From contig NZ_QULN01000010.1 in assembly GCF_003481705.1 (NCBI RefSeq), positions 1-64,000 of the forward strand: DNA of 64,000 nt, written 5' to 3'. The position numbers and the translations under genes were made by a program. Shown here in pieces: positions 33,999-44,174 of the stretch. The notes under the pieces were generated by a model. It saw nothing but the letters and a program-made list of their open reading frames with translations, searched no databases and was not told the DNA's origin. Numbering within the stretch: the first letter of the stretch is position 1; every line of letters starts with the position of its first letter. Source of the DNA: Butyricicoccus sp. OM04-18BH (GTDB taxonomy: Bacteria; Bacillota; Clostridia; Oscillospirales; Butyricicoccaceae).

Positions 33999-35186
33999 TC
34001 ACTTGATGAGGAATGCGTCCGGCAGGGTTCTGCCCTCTTCATTCTGCGAGAGTGTGGTCGGACTCGTGATCTCGCGGCCCTTGTAGACCATGACCGAGGA
34101 CGAGCCGCCGTCCAGCATGGACGCCTGATACGCGCCGTACTCGCCCATGATCTCGCCGCAGCGCTCGATCGAAACGCCGAACGAGTGGAACTGACGGCCG
34201 TCGATGACGAGCATGAGCACCGTGCCGTCCTTGGCCTGACCGATGGCGGTGCGCGGCTGCTGATCGTTCAGACCCGTACCTGCCACAAGGTTCTGGCCGT
34301 TGATGATGAGCGCCGGATGGAACTCGACCGCGTCGCGCAGCCCGCTCGTGTCCGAGAACTCACCGACCTGAAGATGATTGCTCTCGTCAAAGCCGATGAT
34401 CTTCCAGCCGTTGCCGACCGCGCCCTGCAGCTCGGTGCCCTCGCTCTTGAGGAAGCCGTATGGCAGACCGCCCGTGCCGTTGCCCTCGTAATCCGCAAAG
34501 CCGGAGGCGTTGATGCCGAGCGTTGCGCTGTACCGGTCCGCAATTTCGGAAACATATGAGCCGTAGTCGCCGAGACCCTCGCAGGTGCCGACATAGACGT
34601 TTTCCGGCTTTTTGCAGAGCGCGAGCTTGCCTGCATATTCCAGTCCGAGCGCGTCCTCGCCCGTCTGTTCAACGATAAGGATGCCGTGCTTCACATCGAG
34701 CGCCAACACCGGGTCGCCCTGTCTGGTCTTGAGGCCGGTGTCGTAGCCCTTCCTGGTCGCGTCACCGATGAAATCGAACTCAAAGGCCTCGTAGCCCTGT
34801 TCCTTGATGTCCGGATTTTTGTCGAGGAAGCTCTCGAACTCGGTCTCGTCCAGCTCGCTGTACAGCTTGTAGAATCTGGCCTTCGGACTGATGGCCTGCT
34901 CCTCGCCGTCCGTATCGAGCGTGAAGTCCCAGAAGCTCTCCGCGCCGGCCTGCTTCTGGTTCATCAGATAGCGCTTGGTCATGACCTTTTCGATCATGTC
35001 GTGCGGAATAAAGCTCGTGGCGAGCCACTGATGAGTCATCGTACCCATTGCCGTCTCGATGTACCATTCGCGCCACTTGGTCACGAAGGCATTGTCCGTA
35101 TACAGCAGAAATGGATAGACGACGGTCAGACCCGTCAGCAGCAGACAGGTCAAAATCAGGGAAAAGCGGTGTTTTGCGCCGTTCAT
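33999..35186 (-). CDS. phosphodiester glycosidase (NAGPA-domain) family protein
   Basis: 395 residues. One N-terminal membrane span (FSLILTCLLLTGLTVVYPFLL) anchors an extracellular domain. The NAGPA fold is recognised from SATLGINASGFADYEGNG, TAIGQAKDGTVLMLVIDGRQ, GVSIERCGEIMGEYGAYQASM and LDGGSSSVMVYKGREI. Family members cleave or transfer phosphodiester-linked sugars of cell-surface polymers; the substrate here is unknown. Confidence 0.8.
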   Translation of the reverse strand: MNGAKHRFSLILTCLLLTGLTVVYPFLLYTDNAFVTKWREWYIETAMGTMTHQWLATSFIPHDMIEKVMTKRYLMNQKQAGAESFWDFTLDTDGEEQAISPKARFYKLYSELDETEFESFLDKNPDIKEQGYEAFEFDFIGDATRKGYDTGLKTRQGDPVLALDVKHGILIVEQTGEDALGLEYAGKLALCKKPENVYVGTCEGLGDYGSYVSEIADRYSATLGINASGFADYEGNGTGGLPYGFLKSEGTELQGAVGNGWKIIGFDESNHLQVGEFSDTSGLRDAVEFHPALIINGQNLVAGTGLNDQQPRTAIGQAKDGTVLMLVIDGRQFHSFGVSIERCGEIMGEYGAYQASMLDGGSSSVMVYKGREITSPTTLSQNEEGRTLPDAFLIK

Positions 35187-35285
35187 GGTCCCAAATCGTC
35201 CCTTTCGTATTTATCTCTACCGATTCCGCCGGTTCTCTCCCTCCCGGCGGCCGTTCTCTCTGTTTGTCTCAGCTGCGAAGTCCCC

Positions 35286-37001
<1,716 letters not shown>

Positions 37002-37071
37002 AAAAATATATCGTTTCCTTCTTGAAAATCCGGCCGCACGCTGCAAATCCCGATTGCAGAAAACGGCAGGG

Positions 37072-37083
37072 ATGTGGTATACT
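37072..37083 (+). promoter_or_regulatory. extended -10 promoter of the metal-exporter gene
   Basis: TGTGGTATACT fits the extended -10 pattern and lies about 50 bases before the ATG at 37134. Confidence 0.55.
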
Positions 37084-37133
37084 GAGTTCTGCCGCCGCAG
37101 AGACGGCAATCTGAATGAAGAGGTAAAAATGAC

Positions 37134-37976
37134 ATGACTGCTGTACTTTCGACCGCGCAGGATGCGTTTTTCGATGTTCTGAAAACCGTTCCCCTGCTGC
37201 TTCTCGTCTACGCACTGCTCTATTATATCGAAAACCGGCTGACCGACACGCCCGCCCTGCTCTCGCGCACGGCGCAGTTCGGACCGGCGGTCGGCGCTCT
37301 GGCCGGCAGCATTCCGCAATGCGGCTTTTCCGCCGCCGCGAGCGCACTGTTTTCCGCCGGCTATCTCGCCCCGGCAACGCTCGTCGCAGTATTCCTCGCG
37401 ACCTCGGACGAGGCCGTGCCCGTGATGCTGGCAGGCGGCGCGTCCGCGAAAAACATCCTCGCGCTGCTCATCGTCAAGTTCGTTCTTGCCGCACTCGGCG
37501 GCTACCTGCTGCGCTGTACCGTGTTCCGCAGGCGCGAGGTAAAGCTCGACGAGCCGCTCGAGATCGAGCTGAACGCCTGCGGCTGCGGTGAGCCGCTGCC
37601 GAATATCCTCGGCCATACGCTCAAGACCTCGCTCTTCCTGTTCGCGGTGCTGCTCGCGCTGGATCTCGTGCTGTTCGCAGTCGGCGAGGACAGACTCGCC
37701 TCCGTCCTGCTCGGCGGCAGCATTTTTCAGCCGCTGCTGTGCGCGGTGCTCGGGCTGGTGCCGAGCTGCGCGATGAGCGTGCTTTTAAGCGAGCTTTACG
37801 TCAGCGGCACGATCAGCTTCGGCGCACTGGTCGCCGGTCTGTCGACCGGTGCAGGCTTCGGCTATATCGTGCTCCTCGGCGAAAAGCAGGGCCGCCGCAG
37901 AGCCGCGCCGGTCATTCTGGCGACCTTCGTCCTCGCCGCCGTCGGCGGTACCGTCACACAGCTGCTCTTCGGATAA
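37134..37976 (+). CDS. putative 10-TM heavy-metal/manganese exporter family protein
   Basis: 280 residues, hydrophobic, with about eight to ten spans. The two repeated halves each carry a Gly/Pro/Cys motif: GSIPQCGFSAAASALFSAGY and GLVPSCAMSVLLSELYVSGT. These are the signatures of the putative arsenic/manganese exporter family (ArsP_2-like). A central loop has NACGCGEPLP, which could bind metal. The substrate is not known from sequence. It has a terminator directly after the stop. Confidence 0.7.
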   Translation: MTAVLSTAQDAFFDVLKTVPLLLLVYALLYYIENRLTDTPALLSRTAQFGPAVGALAGSIPQCGFSAAASALFSAGYLAPATLVAVFLATSDEAVPVMLAGGASAKNILALLIVKFVLAALGGYLLRCTVFRRREVKLDEPLEIELNACGCGEPLPNILGHTLKTSLFLFAVLLALDLVLFAVGEDRLASVLLGGSIFQPLLCAVLGLVPSCAMSVLLSELYVSGTISFGALVAGLSTGAGFGYIVLLGEKQGRRRAAPVILATFVLAAVGGTVTQLLFG

Positions 37977-38001
37977 ACCGGCAAACGCCGGTTTATTTTT
38001 T
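37977..38001 (+). terminator. terminator of the metal-exporter gene
   Basis: AAACCGGC, AAAC loop, GCCGGTTT, then ATTTTTTTT. Confidence 0.9.
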
Positions 38002-38034
38002 TTGCCGATAACGCTCTATTTTCGTGCGGCAGTC

Positions 38035-38646
38035 TTACCCCAGCTCGTGCAGCAGCTCCAGCGCCTGCTGCGCCCACTGCATATCGATGCGCGCAAACTC
38101 GCCGCCGGGCGTATACAGGTATGCGTCCACATCCTCATGCAGACGCTGGTACGCCGCGCCGGGCATGGCGGCATACTGCTCCGCGCCGTCCGACAGGACC
38201 GCGACAAAGCGGAAATCGCCCGTGCGCTCGTCGTATTCGTGGAACAGCAGCTCGACCACATCCAGATCGCGGTTGAGCTGCGAGAACAGCAGCAGCTTCA
38301 TGATCTCGATGGTGCGGTCGTCCAGACCGTGCTCGAGAATAGAGATCTTCTCGCGGAAGCCGTTGAGGCTGTCCACGATGCGCAGTCTGTAGCCTGCGAG
38401 CGGGTCGAACTCCGCCTTCGGCGCCTTGTCCTGCTCCGGCCACAGCCAGACCATGAACTGGTTCGACATGTCATGATACAGACAGGGATGCACCGCGAGC
38501 GCGGTCTCCCCACAGTTTGGGCATTTGATCCGGAAGCAGGAAAGATCCTGCACCTTTGCCCGCAGCTCGGGATTTCGGTCGATATTGATATGGTCGGTGA
38601 CCTTATAGTCATGCTCGGCCTGACAATGCGGACAGGTAATTATCAT
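38035..38646 (-). CDS. CpXC-domain protein
   Basis: 203 residues from the ATG at 38646 (AAGGAGGAG upstream). The N-terminus has two C-P-x-C motifs (ITCPHCQAEHDY and IKCPNCGETALAV) typical of CpXC proteins, which probably bind zinc. The C-terminal 120 residues are soluble and unassigned. Function unknown. A minus-strand extended -10 (TGTGGTATACT, about 38723-38733) probably drives it. Confidence 0.7.
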   Translation of the reverse strand: MIITCPHCQAEHDYKVTDHINIDRNPELRAKVQDLSCFRIKCPNCGETALAVHPCLYHDMSNQFMVWLWPEQDKAPKAEFDPLAGYRLRIVDSLNGFREKISILEHGLDDRTIEIMKLLLFSQLNRDLDVVELLFHEYDERTGDFRFVAVLSDGAEQYAAMPGAAYQRLHEDVDAYLYTPGGEFARIDMQWAQQALELLHELG

Positions 38647-38804
38647 AGTGCAGCTTCTCCTCCTTGCAGCACGGCGCGTCGAACGGATGCCCGTTTCGCA
38701 CCGCAAAGCCCAATTATCCTATAGTATACCACACTCTCCCCCTTGCAGGCAAGCGAATCGCAGGTATTTATACGTTTTTGACGAAAATGCTGTATTTCTC
38801 CCCC

Positions 38805-38859
38805 TTGACAAAACGCTTTGTAAAGCGTATGATATAAATCAAAATGAAAATCAGTTTCA
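38805..38859 (+). promoter_or_regulatory. zur-znu promoter with two operator-like palindromes
   Basis: TTGACA (38805-38810), 17 bases, TATGAT (38828-38833). The spacer holds ACGCTTT-GT-AAAGCGT (38813-38828). Downstream, TGAAAATCAGTTTCA (38845-38859) fits the Fur-family 7-1-7 consensus TGATAATnATTATCA at 12 of 15 positions. Both would block transcription when occupied, consistent with Zur autoregulation. Confidence 0.7.
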
Positions 38860-38887
38860 ATTTTATTCTTTTCGGAGGATACGATAT

Positions 38888-39334
38888 ATGCAGTACCATA
38901 CCAGACAAAAGGACAGCATCCTCGCCCTGCTCCAGGAGCAGGAGGAGCAGTTTCTGACCGTTGATGAGATCCGCCTGCGGCTGACGCAGGACGGCATTTC
39001 GGTCGGCCAGTCCACCGTTTACCGCACCGTAGAGCGCCTCGTCGCGGACGGCGTCGTCTCCAAGGTCCCCTCCGTGGACCGCTCGAGCGCGCGCTACTGC
39101 TATGTCGGCCGCCCCGAGACCGCCGCGCACGGCAAGCTCGTCTGCCTTCAGTGCGGCGCGACCCGCCCGCTCGAATGCCATATGCTCGATGAACTGTCGC
39201 AGCACCTCGAAGGCGCGCACGGCTTCCGCATCGAGCCCTCGCGCACCGTGCTGTACGGCCTGTGCGCCAAATGCGCCGACGGCATCGAGCATAGTGAACA
39301 CAGCTGCAAAGGAGGCTGCTGCCATGAACATTAA
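38888..39334 (+). CDS. zur: Fur-family metalloregulator, probably Zur
   Basis: 148 residues from the ATG at 38888 (GGAGG upstream). Winged-helix DNA-binding domain (QKDSILALLQEQEEQFLTVDEI, VGQSTVYRTVERLVADGVV), then the dimer domain with structural zinc pairs CLQCG and CAKC. The tail GIEHSEHSCKGGCCHEH is extra His/Cys-rich and could sense metal. It overlaps znuA by 11 bases, so zinc sensing is the likely role; other Fur-family specificities are possible. Confidence 0.8.
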   Translation: MQYHTRQKDSILALLQEQEEQFLTVDEIRLRLTQDGISVGQSTVYRTVERLVADGVVSKVPSVDRSSARYCYVGRPETAAHGKLVCLQCGATRPLECHMLDELSQHLEGAHGFRIEPSRTVLYGLCAKCADGIEHSEHSCKGGCCHEH

Positions 39335-40274
39335 AAGAATCCTCGCGTTCGCGTGTGCGGGCACGCTTTCACTCTCTCTGCTCACCGGCTGCGGCACTTC
39401 CGCCGAAACCGACACAAACGCGGACGGAAAGCTGCGCGTACTGACAAGCTTCTACCCCATGTACGACTTTGCCTGCAAGATCGGCGGCGACTGCATCGAC
39501 GTCACCAACATGGTCCCCTCCGGCACCGAGCCGCACGACTGGGAGCCGTCCACCAACGACCTCAAAAACCTCGAGAAGGCCGACGTTTTCATCTATAACG
39601 GCGCGGATATGGAGCCGTGGGCGGACGATCTGCTCGTCAGCCGCAGCGATACGCTCCGTGTGGTCGAGGCGTCCGAGAACGTTGAGCTGCGGACGACCGA
39701 CGGCGAGCATGAGCACGCCCACGAGCACGAGGGCGCCGACCATCATCACGGTGATTTCGATCCGCACGTCTGGCTCGACCCCGAGAACGCCAAGATCGAG
39801 ATGGAGGCGATCAAGGACGCGCTCTGCGCGGCAGATCCGGATAACTCCACCGTTTTTCAGTCAAATTATGAAAAATACGCCGCCGAGCTGGACGCGCTCG
39901 ACAAGGAATACAGCGACACGCTCTCTCCCCTGCCGAACCGCACCATCGTCGTCGCGCACGAGGCGTTCGGCTATCTCTGCGATGCCTACGGTCTGACGCA
40001 GGTCGGCATCGAGGGCCTGTCCCCCGACTCCGAGCCGGACCCCGGCCGCATGGCGGAGGTCATCGACTTCGTCCGTGAACACAGCATCTCGACCATCTTC
40101 TTCGAGGAGCTGGTCTCGCCCAAGGTCGCCGAGGCCATCGCGTCCGAGACCGGCGCACAGGCAAAGATGCTCAGTCCGCTCGAGGGACTTTCCGATGAGC
40201 AGGCCGCTGCCGGAGCCGATTATTTTTCGGTCATGCACGACAACCTTGCCGCACTGATGGAGGCGCTGAAGTAA
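39324..40274 (+). CDS. znuA: zinc ABC transporter substrate-binding lipoprotein
   Basis: 316 residues from the ATG at 39324 (AAAGGAGG upstream, inside zur). Lipobox LLTGCGTS (Cys at about 22). Cluster A-I fold: VLTSFYPMYDFACKIGG, VPSGTEPHDWEPS with the first His ligand, a His/Glu-rich loop (EHEHAHEHEGADHHHG), FDPHVWLDPENA, IVVAHEAFGYL. The His-rich loop and Zur partner favour zinc over manganese. Confidence 0.9.
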   Translation: MNIKRILAFACAGTLSLSLLTGCGTSAETDTNADGKLRVLTSFYPMYDFACKIGGDCIDVTNMVPSGTEPHDWEPSTNDLKNLEKADVFIYNGADMEPWADDLLVSRSDTLRVVEASENVELRTTDGEHEHAHEHEGADHHHGDFDPHVWLDPENAKIEMEAIKDALCAADPDNSTVFQSNYEKYAAELDALDKEYSDTLSPLPNRTIVVAHEAFGYLCDAYGLTQVGIEGLSPDSEPDPGRMAEVIDFVREHSISTIFFEELVSPKVAEAIASETGAQAKMLSPLEGLSDEQAAAGADYFSVMHDNLAALMEALK

Positions 40275-40275
40275 A

Positions 40276-41019
40276 ATGGAAACCAGAACCGCAATCGAGT
40301 CGCACAATCTCTCCTTCTCCTACGGCACGCTCCCCGTGCTCGAAAACGTCAGCTTTTCCGTTCCGGAAGGCTCGTATACCGCTCTGATCGGCGCGAACGG
40401 CGCCGGTAAATCCACCCTGCTCAAGCTGCTGCTCGGCGAGCTGACGCCGACGTCCGGCTCTCTTTCCCTGCTCGGCCAGCCGATCCGCTCGTTCCGCGAC
40501 TGGCCGCGCATCGGCTATGTGCCGCAGGGCACGCAGGCCGGTTACGCCGACTTCCCTGCCTCGGTCAGTGAGGTCGTGAGCGCCGGCCTGTACAAGAAGA
40601 TCGGTCTGTTCCGCTTCGCGAACGCCTCCCATCGAAAGGAGATCGCCCGCGCGCTCTCGCTCGTCGGCATGGACGGCTTTGAAAAGCGCCCCATCGGCGA
40701 CCTGTCGGGCGGTCAGAGACAGCGCGTGCTGCTCGCGCGCGCGCTCGCCGGACAGCCGTCGCTGCTCATTCTTGACGAGCCAATGACCGGCGTAGACGCA
40801 CAGAACGCCGCCGCATTCCGCGAGCTGCTGCACCGACTCAACCGCGAGACCGGCATCACCGTTCTGCTCGTCACCCACGACATCCGCGCCGTCGCGCACG
40901 ACGTGACCGGCGTGCTCCGTCTGGAGGACGGCACGGTCGACGCGCTCACGCCCGACGAGATCCTCGACGAGCTCGCGCACCATCACACCCACACAGGAGG
41001 CAGCCATGGAAATGTTTGA
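40276..41019 (+). CDS. znuC: zinc ABC transporter ATP-binding protein
   Basis: 247 residues. Walker A GANGAGKST, signature LSGGQRQRVLLARAL, Walker B LLILDEPMTGVD and H-loop VTHDIR are all present. One base separates it from znuA, and it overlaps znuB by 14 bases. It powers zinc import at the membrane. Confidence 0.9.
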   Translation: METRTAIESHNLSFSYGTLPVLENVSFSVPEGSYTALIGANGAGKSTLLKLLLGELTPTSGSLSLLGQPIRSFRDWPRIGYVPQGTQAGYADFPASVSEVVSAGLYKKIGLFRFANASHRKEIARALSLVGMDGFEKRPIGDLSGGQRQRVLLARALAGQPSLLILDEPMTGVDAQNAAAFRELLHRLNRETGITVLLVTHDIRAVAHDVTGVLRLEDGTVDALTPDEILDELAHHHTHTGGSHGNV

Positions 41020-41824
41020 ATATGCGTTCATGCAGCGCGCGTTTATCGTCGGCGTGCTGCTCGCGCTCATTATACCGCTCATCGGCGTGACGGTCGTGCT
41101 GCGCCGCCTGTCCATGCTCGGTGACGCGCTCAGCCACACCTCGCTCGCCGGCGTCGCGGCCGGTCTGCTGTTGAATGTCAACCCGGTGTTCGGCGCGTCG
41201 GTCTTTTGCGTCGGCGCGGCGTTCGGCATTGAGGGCATCCGCCGCAGGTTCCCCCGCTACGCCGAGCTTTCCATCTCGGTCATGCTGTCGGCGGGCGTCG
41301 GTCTCGCCGGCGTGCTGTCCGGCTTCACGAAGAACGCCGCGAACTTCAACAGCTTCCTGTTCGGCTCGATCGTCGCGATCAGCGATGCGGAGCTGTACAG
41401 CGTCGCGGCGGTCAGCCTGCTCGTGCTGCTTGCGAGCGTGCTGCTTTATAAGGAGCTGTTCTCCATTGCGCTCGACGAGCGCGCCGCACGGCTCTCAGGC
41501 GTGCCGGTTAATGTCGTCTCCACGATTTTTACCATGCTCACCGCCGTCACGGTCGCGATCGCCGCGCGAACGGTCGGTGCGCTCATCGTATCGAGCATGA
41601 TGGTCCTTCCCGTTGCGTGCGCGATGCAGCTTGCGAGGAGCTACCGCGGCACAGTCTGGGCATCCATCGGCTTTGCCGAGCTGTTCACCATTTCCGGACT
41701 CGTCATTGCATACTATGGCGGACTGAAGCCCGGCGGAACCATTGTGCTGATGGGTGTTGTGTGTCTGATCGGCATACTGATCGTGAAATCCGCTGTGGAG
41801 CGGAGACAGGCAAAAAAGGCTTAA
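41006..41824 (+). CDS. znuB: zinc ABC transporter permease
   Basis: 272 residues with seven to eight membrane spans. Family motifs include LRRLSMLGDALSHTSLAGVA, NFNSFLFGSIVAI and TVGALIVSSMMVLPVACAMQ. It is the last gene of zur-znuACB. The stop is followed directly by a structured repeat. Confidence 0.9.
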   Translation: MEMFEYAFMQRAFIVGVLLALIIPLIGVTVVLRRLSMLGDALSHTSLAGVAAGLLLNVNPVFGASVFCVGAAFGIEGIRRRFPRYAELSISVMLSAGVGLAGVLSGFTKNAANFNSFLFGSIVAISDAELYSVAAVSLLVLLASVLLYKELFSIALDERAARLSGVPVNVVSTIFTMLTAVTVAIAARTVGALIVSSMMVLPVACAMQLARSYRGTVWASIGFAELFTISGLVIAYYGGLKPGGTIVLMGVVCLIGILIVKSAVERRQAKKA

Positions 41825-41856
41825 TTTTCGCCGTCGGAGGCGATGAGCGTCCTTCT

Positions 41857-42515
41857 TTCTTTACCCTCAGCAGAGGGTAAGCGGTTCCGCCGATACAGCG
41901 GTGCGCCGCTGGAGGCGACTTTACGCTCAAGGTGAGCGTGCACAATGGCCGCCTTCGGCGGCCGGAGATGCCGGGGTCTCCCGGCAGAGACAAAAGGGGC
42001 AGGGACACCAAGGTTTCCCTGCCCCTCTTGACTCCCCAACCTTTCCTTTGGACGCGACTCCCTTCGGTCGCGCGTCTAAATGCGAGAGGCCCACAGGGAC
42101 GTCTAGTGCTCCAAGAGTACACCATTGATCGAAGCGGAGCTTTTCGCAGGACAAGGCAAACGCCCTGCACCGTCTGGCCGCGCACTGTCATGCGCGGCGG
42201 ATAACGCAAAGTAAATTCAGGGCATTACAGCCACATATAAGCTGAAAAACGCACGGAACCGAGCTCCCGTAACCCCCGTTTCGCTGCACATCTCCGATGT
42301 GTCAGCGCAAAGGAGGGTTTGGGGGAGTCAAGAGGGGGCAAGGGAACCATTTGGTGCCCTTGCCCCCTTTTGCCCCCGCCGTGGGCACGGCGTTCCCCGG
42401 CCGCCGAAGGCGGCCATTTCTCGCGCCCTGAGATAGGGCGTTTTTCGCCTCCAGCGGCGAGCCGCTGTATCGGCGGTACCGCTTACCCTCTGCTGAGGGG
42501 AAAGAGTGAAGGGCA
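41857..42515. repeat. structured intergenic repeat, copy 1 (complete, with inverted arms)
   Basis: Outer arms of about 55 bases are inverted: ACCCTCAGCAGAGGGTAAGC near 41871 returns as its complement near 42481, both followed inward by CCGCCGATACAGCGG and CGCCGCTGGAGGCGA. Inside come paired hairpin modules, GGCCGCCTTCGGCGGCC twice, GGGGCAGGGA/TCCCTGCCCC (41997-42027) and GGGGGCAAGGG/CCCTTGCCCCC (42337-42369). The 382-base core 41996-42377 is shared with 47460-47841. It carries no transposase and no believable protein. It is probably a nonautonomous dispersed element or an RNA-producing locus. Confidence 0.8.
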
Positions 42516-42580
42516 TATGCCCTTCTTTTGCTATAATCATACTAATCCGCAAGGTTTTTGAAAAAGTTTGCGAAAAAGGA

Positions 42581-42609
42581 TTGACAGAAGCCGCACGGTC
42601 GGTTATAAT
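42581..42609 (+). promoter_or_regulatory. promoter of the metY leader
   Basis: TTGACA (42581-42586), 17 bases, TATAAT (42604-42609), both perfect consensus. Transcription would start about 38 bases before the short upstream ORF. Confidence 0.9.
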
Positions 42610-42653
42610 CATAGCATTCCCAGTGAAATAATATGATTTAAGGAGACGCGGTC

Positions 42654-42710
42654 ATGCGATACTACTTCGAAAAGCTGCTGCGTGCCAATTTCCGTTGCGG
42701 ACGAATGTGA
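42654..42710 (+). CDS. 18-residue upstream (leader) peptide of metY
   Basis: MRYYFEKLLRANFRCGRM then TGA, with AAGGAG eight bases before the ATG. It sits between the consensus promoter and metY, 93 bases before the enzyme start. A Cys and a terminal Met at its end suggest translation-dependent sensing of a sulfur amino acid, but no clear terminator/antiterminator pair is visible in the spacer. It may also just be a fortuitous short frame. Confidence 0.5.
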   Translation: MRYYFEKLLRANFRCGRM

Positions 42711-42803
42711 TCCTTTCTTGTGAGTCACGGCCCCGGGCGGCTCGTGCACAGGACAGTAAAACAAAAAGAAAACACTTACTGAAACAAAAAGGAGAACATG
42801 ATC

Positions 42804-44096
42804 ATGGCAGAGATCAAGAACACCGCAAATTGGGCATTTGAAACCAAGCAGCTTCACATCGGTCAGGAGCAGGCGGACCCGGTAACCGACTCCCGCGCAG
42901 TTCCGATTTATCAGACCACCTCTTACGTTTTCCATAACAGCCAGCACGCGGCCGACCGTTTCGGTCTTGCCGACGCAGGCAACATCTACGGCCGTCTGAC
43001 CAACTCTACGCAGGACGTTTTCGAGAAGCGCATTGCAGCTCTCGAGGGCGGCGTCGCAGCTCTGGCAACCGCCTCCGGTGCAGCAGCGATCAGCTACACC
43101 ATCCAGGCGCTCGCTCAGGCAGGCGACCACATCGTAGCGCAGAAGACCATCTACGGCGGCAGCTACAACCTGCTCGCGCACACCCTGCCCCAGTTCGGCG
43201 TCGAGACCACCTTCGTCGACGCGCACAACCTCGCAGAGCTCGAGGGCGCGATCAAGGACAACACCAAGGCTGTCTACATCGAGACCCTCGGCAACCCGAA
43301 CTCCGACATTCCGGACATCGAAGCCATCGCTAAGATCGCGCACAAGCACGGCCTGCCGCTCGTCATCGACAACACCTTCGGCACCCCGTACCTCATCCGT
43401 CCGATCGAGTACGGCGCGGACATCGTTGTCCATTCCGCTACCAAGTTCATCGGCGGCCACGGCACGACCCTCGGCGGCGTTATCGTCGACTCCGGCAAGT
43501 TCGACTGGAAGGCTTCCGGCAAGTACGCGCCGATCGCTGAGCCGAACCCGAGCTACCACGGCATCTCCTTCGCGGACGCTGTCGGCCCGGCTGCTTTCGT
43601 AACCTATATCCGCGCGATCCTTCTCCGCGACACCGGCGCTGCCATCTCTCCGTTCAACGCATTCCTGCTGCTCCAGGGCACCGAGACGCTGTCTCTGCGC
43701 ATTGAGCGCCATGTCGAGAACACCAAGATGGTCGTTGAATTCCTCAAGAACCATCCGCAGGTCGAGCACGTCAACCATCCGTCTCTGCCGGAGCACCCGG
43801 ATCACGCTCTGTACGAGAAGTACTTCCCGAACGGCGGCGCTTCCATCTTCACCTTCGACATCAAGGGCGGCAAGGATGCAGCGTTCAAGTTCATCGACAA
43901 GCTCCAGATCTTCTCTCTGCTCGCAAACGTTGCAGACGTCAAGAGCCTGGTCATCCACCCGGCTACCACTACGCACTCTCAGCTGACCGCTGAGGAGCTC
44001 GAGGATCAGGGTATCCATCAGGGCACCATCCGCCTCTCCATCGGCACCGAGAATATCAACGATATTCTGGCTGACCTTGAGCAGGCATTCAACTAA
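42804..44096 (+). CDS. metY: O-acetylhomoserine sulfhydrylase
   Basis: 430 residues from the ATG at 42804 (GGAG nine bases upstream; ATG 42798 is in frame but only three bases from it). Cys/Met metabolism PLP fold: TTSYVFHNSQHAADRFGL, NIYGRLTNSTQDVFEKRIAA, and VVHSATKFIGGHGTTLGG with the PLP lysine. It makes homocysteine from O-acetylhomoserine and sulfide. Codon use is strongly biased, which suggests high expression. A clear terminator follows. Confidence 0.9.
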   Translation: MAEIKNTANWAFETKQLHIGQEQADPVTDSRAVPIYQTTSYVFHNSQHAADRFGLADAGNIYGRLTNSTQDVFEKRIAALEGGVAALATASGAAAISYTIQALAQAGDHIVAQKTIYGGSYNLLAHTLPQFGVETTFVDAHNLAELEGAIKDNTKAVYIETLGNPNSDIPDIEAIAKIAHKHGLPLVIDNTFGTPYLIRPIEYGADIVVHSATKFIGGHGTTLGGVIVDSGKFDWKASGKYAPIAEPNPSYHGISFADAVGPAAFVTYIRAILLRDTGAAISPFNAFLLLQGTETLSLRIERHVENTKMVVEFLKNHPQVEHVNHPSLPEHPDHALYEKYFPNGGASIFTFDIKGGKDAAFKFIDKLQIFSLLANVADVKSLVIHPATTTHSQLTAEELEDQGIHQGTIRLSIGTENINDILADLEQAFN

Positions 44097-44122
44097 AAAT
44101 CAAGTCCCCTTTCACGAAAACG

Positions 44123-44163
44123 AAAAAGGAGAGCGCATCGTTCCAGACTGCGCTCTCCTTTTT
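44123..44163 (+). terminator. terminator of metY
   Basis: AAAAAGGAGAGCGCA and TGCGCTCTCCTTTTT form a 15-bp stem; it also serves the convergent Sir2 gene. Confidence 0.9.
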
Positions 44164-44174
44164 GTACTTTGAAA

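Noticed and set aside
41703..42209. Conserved-looking frames inside the structured repeat copies (also 47279-47815)
   Set aside because: They are similar between copies only because the DNA is. They have no ribosome sites, are rich in Arg/Pro/Gly, and run across hairpin stems.
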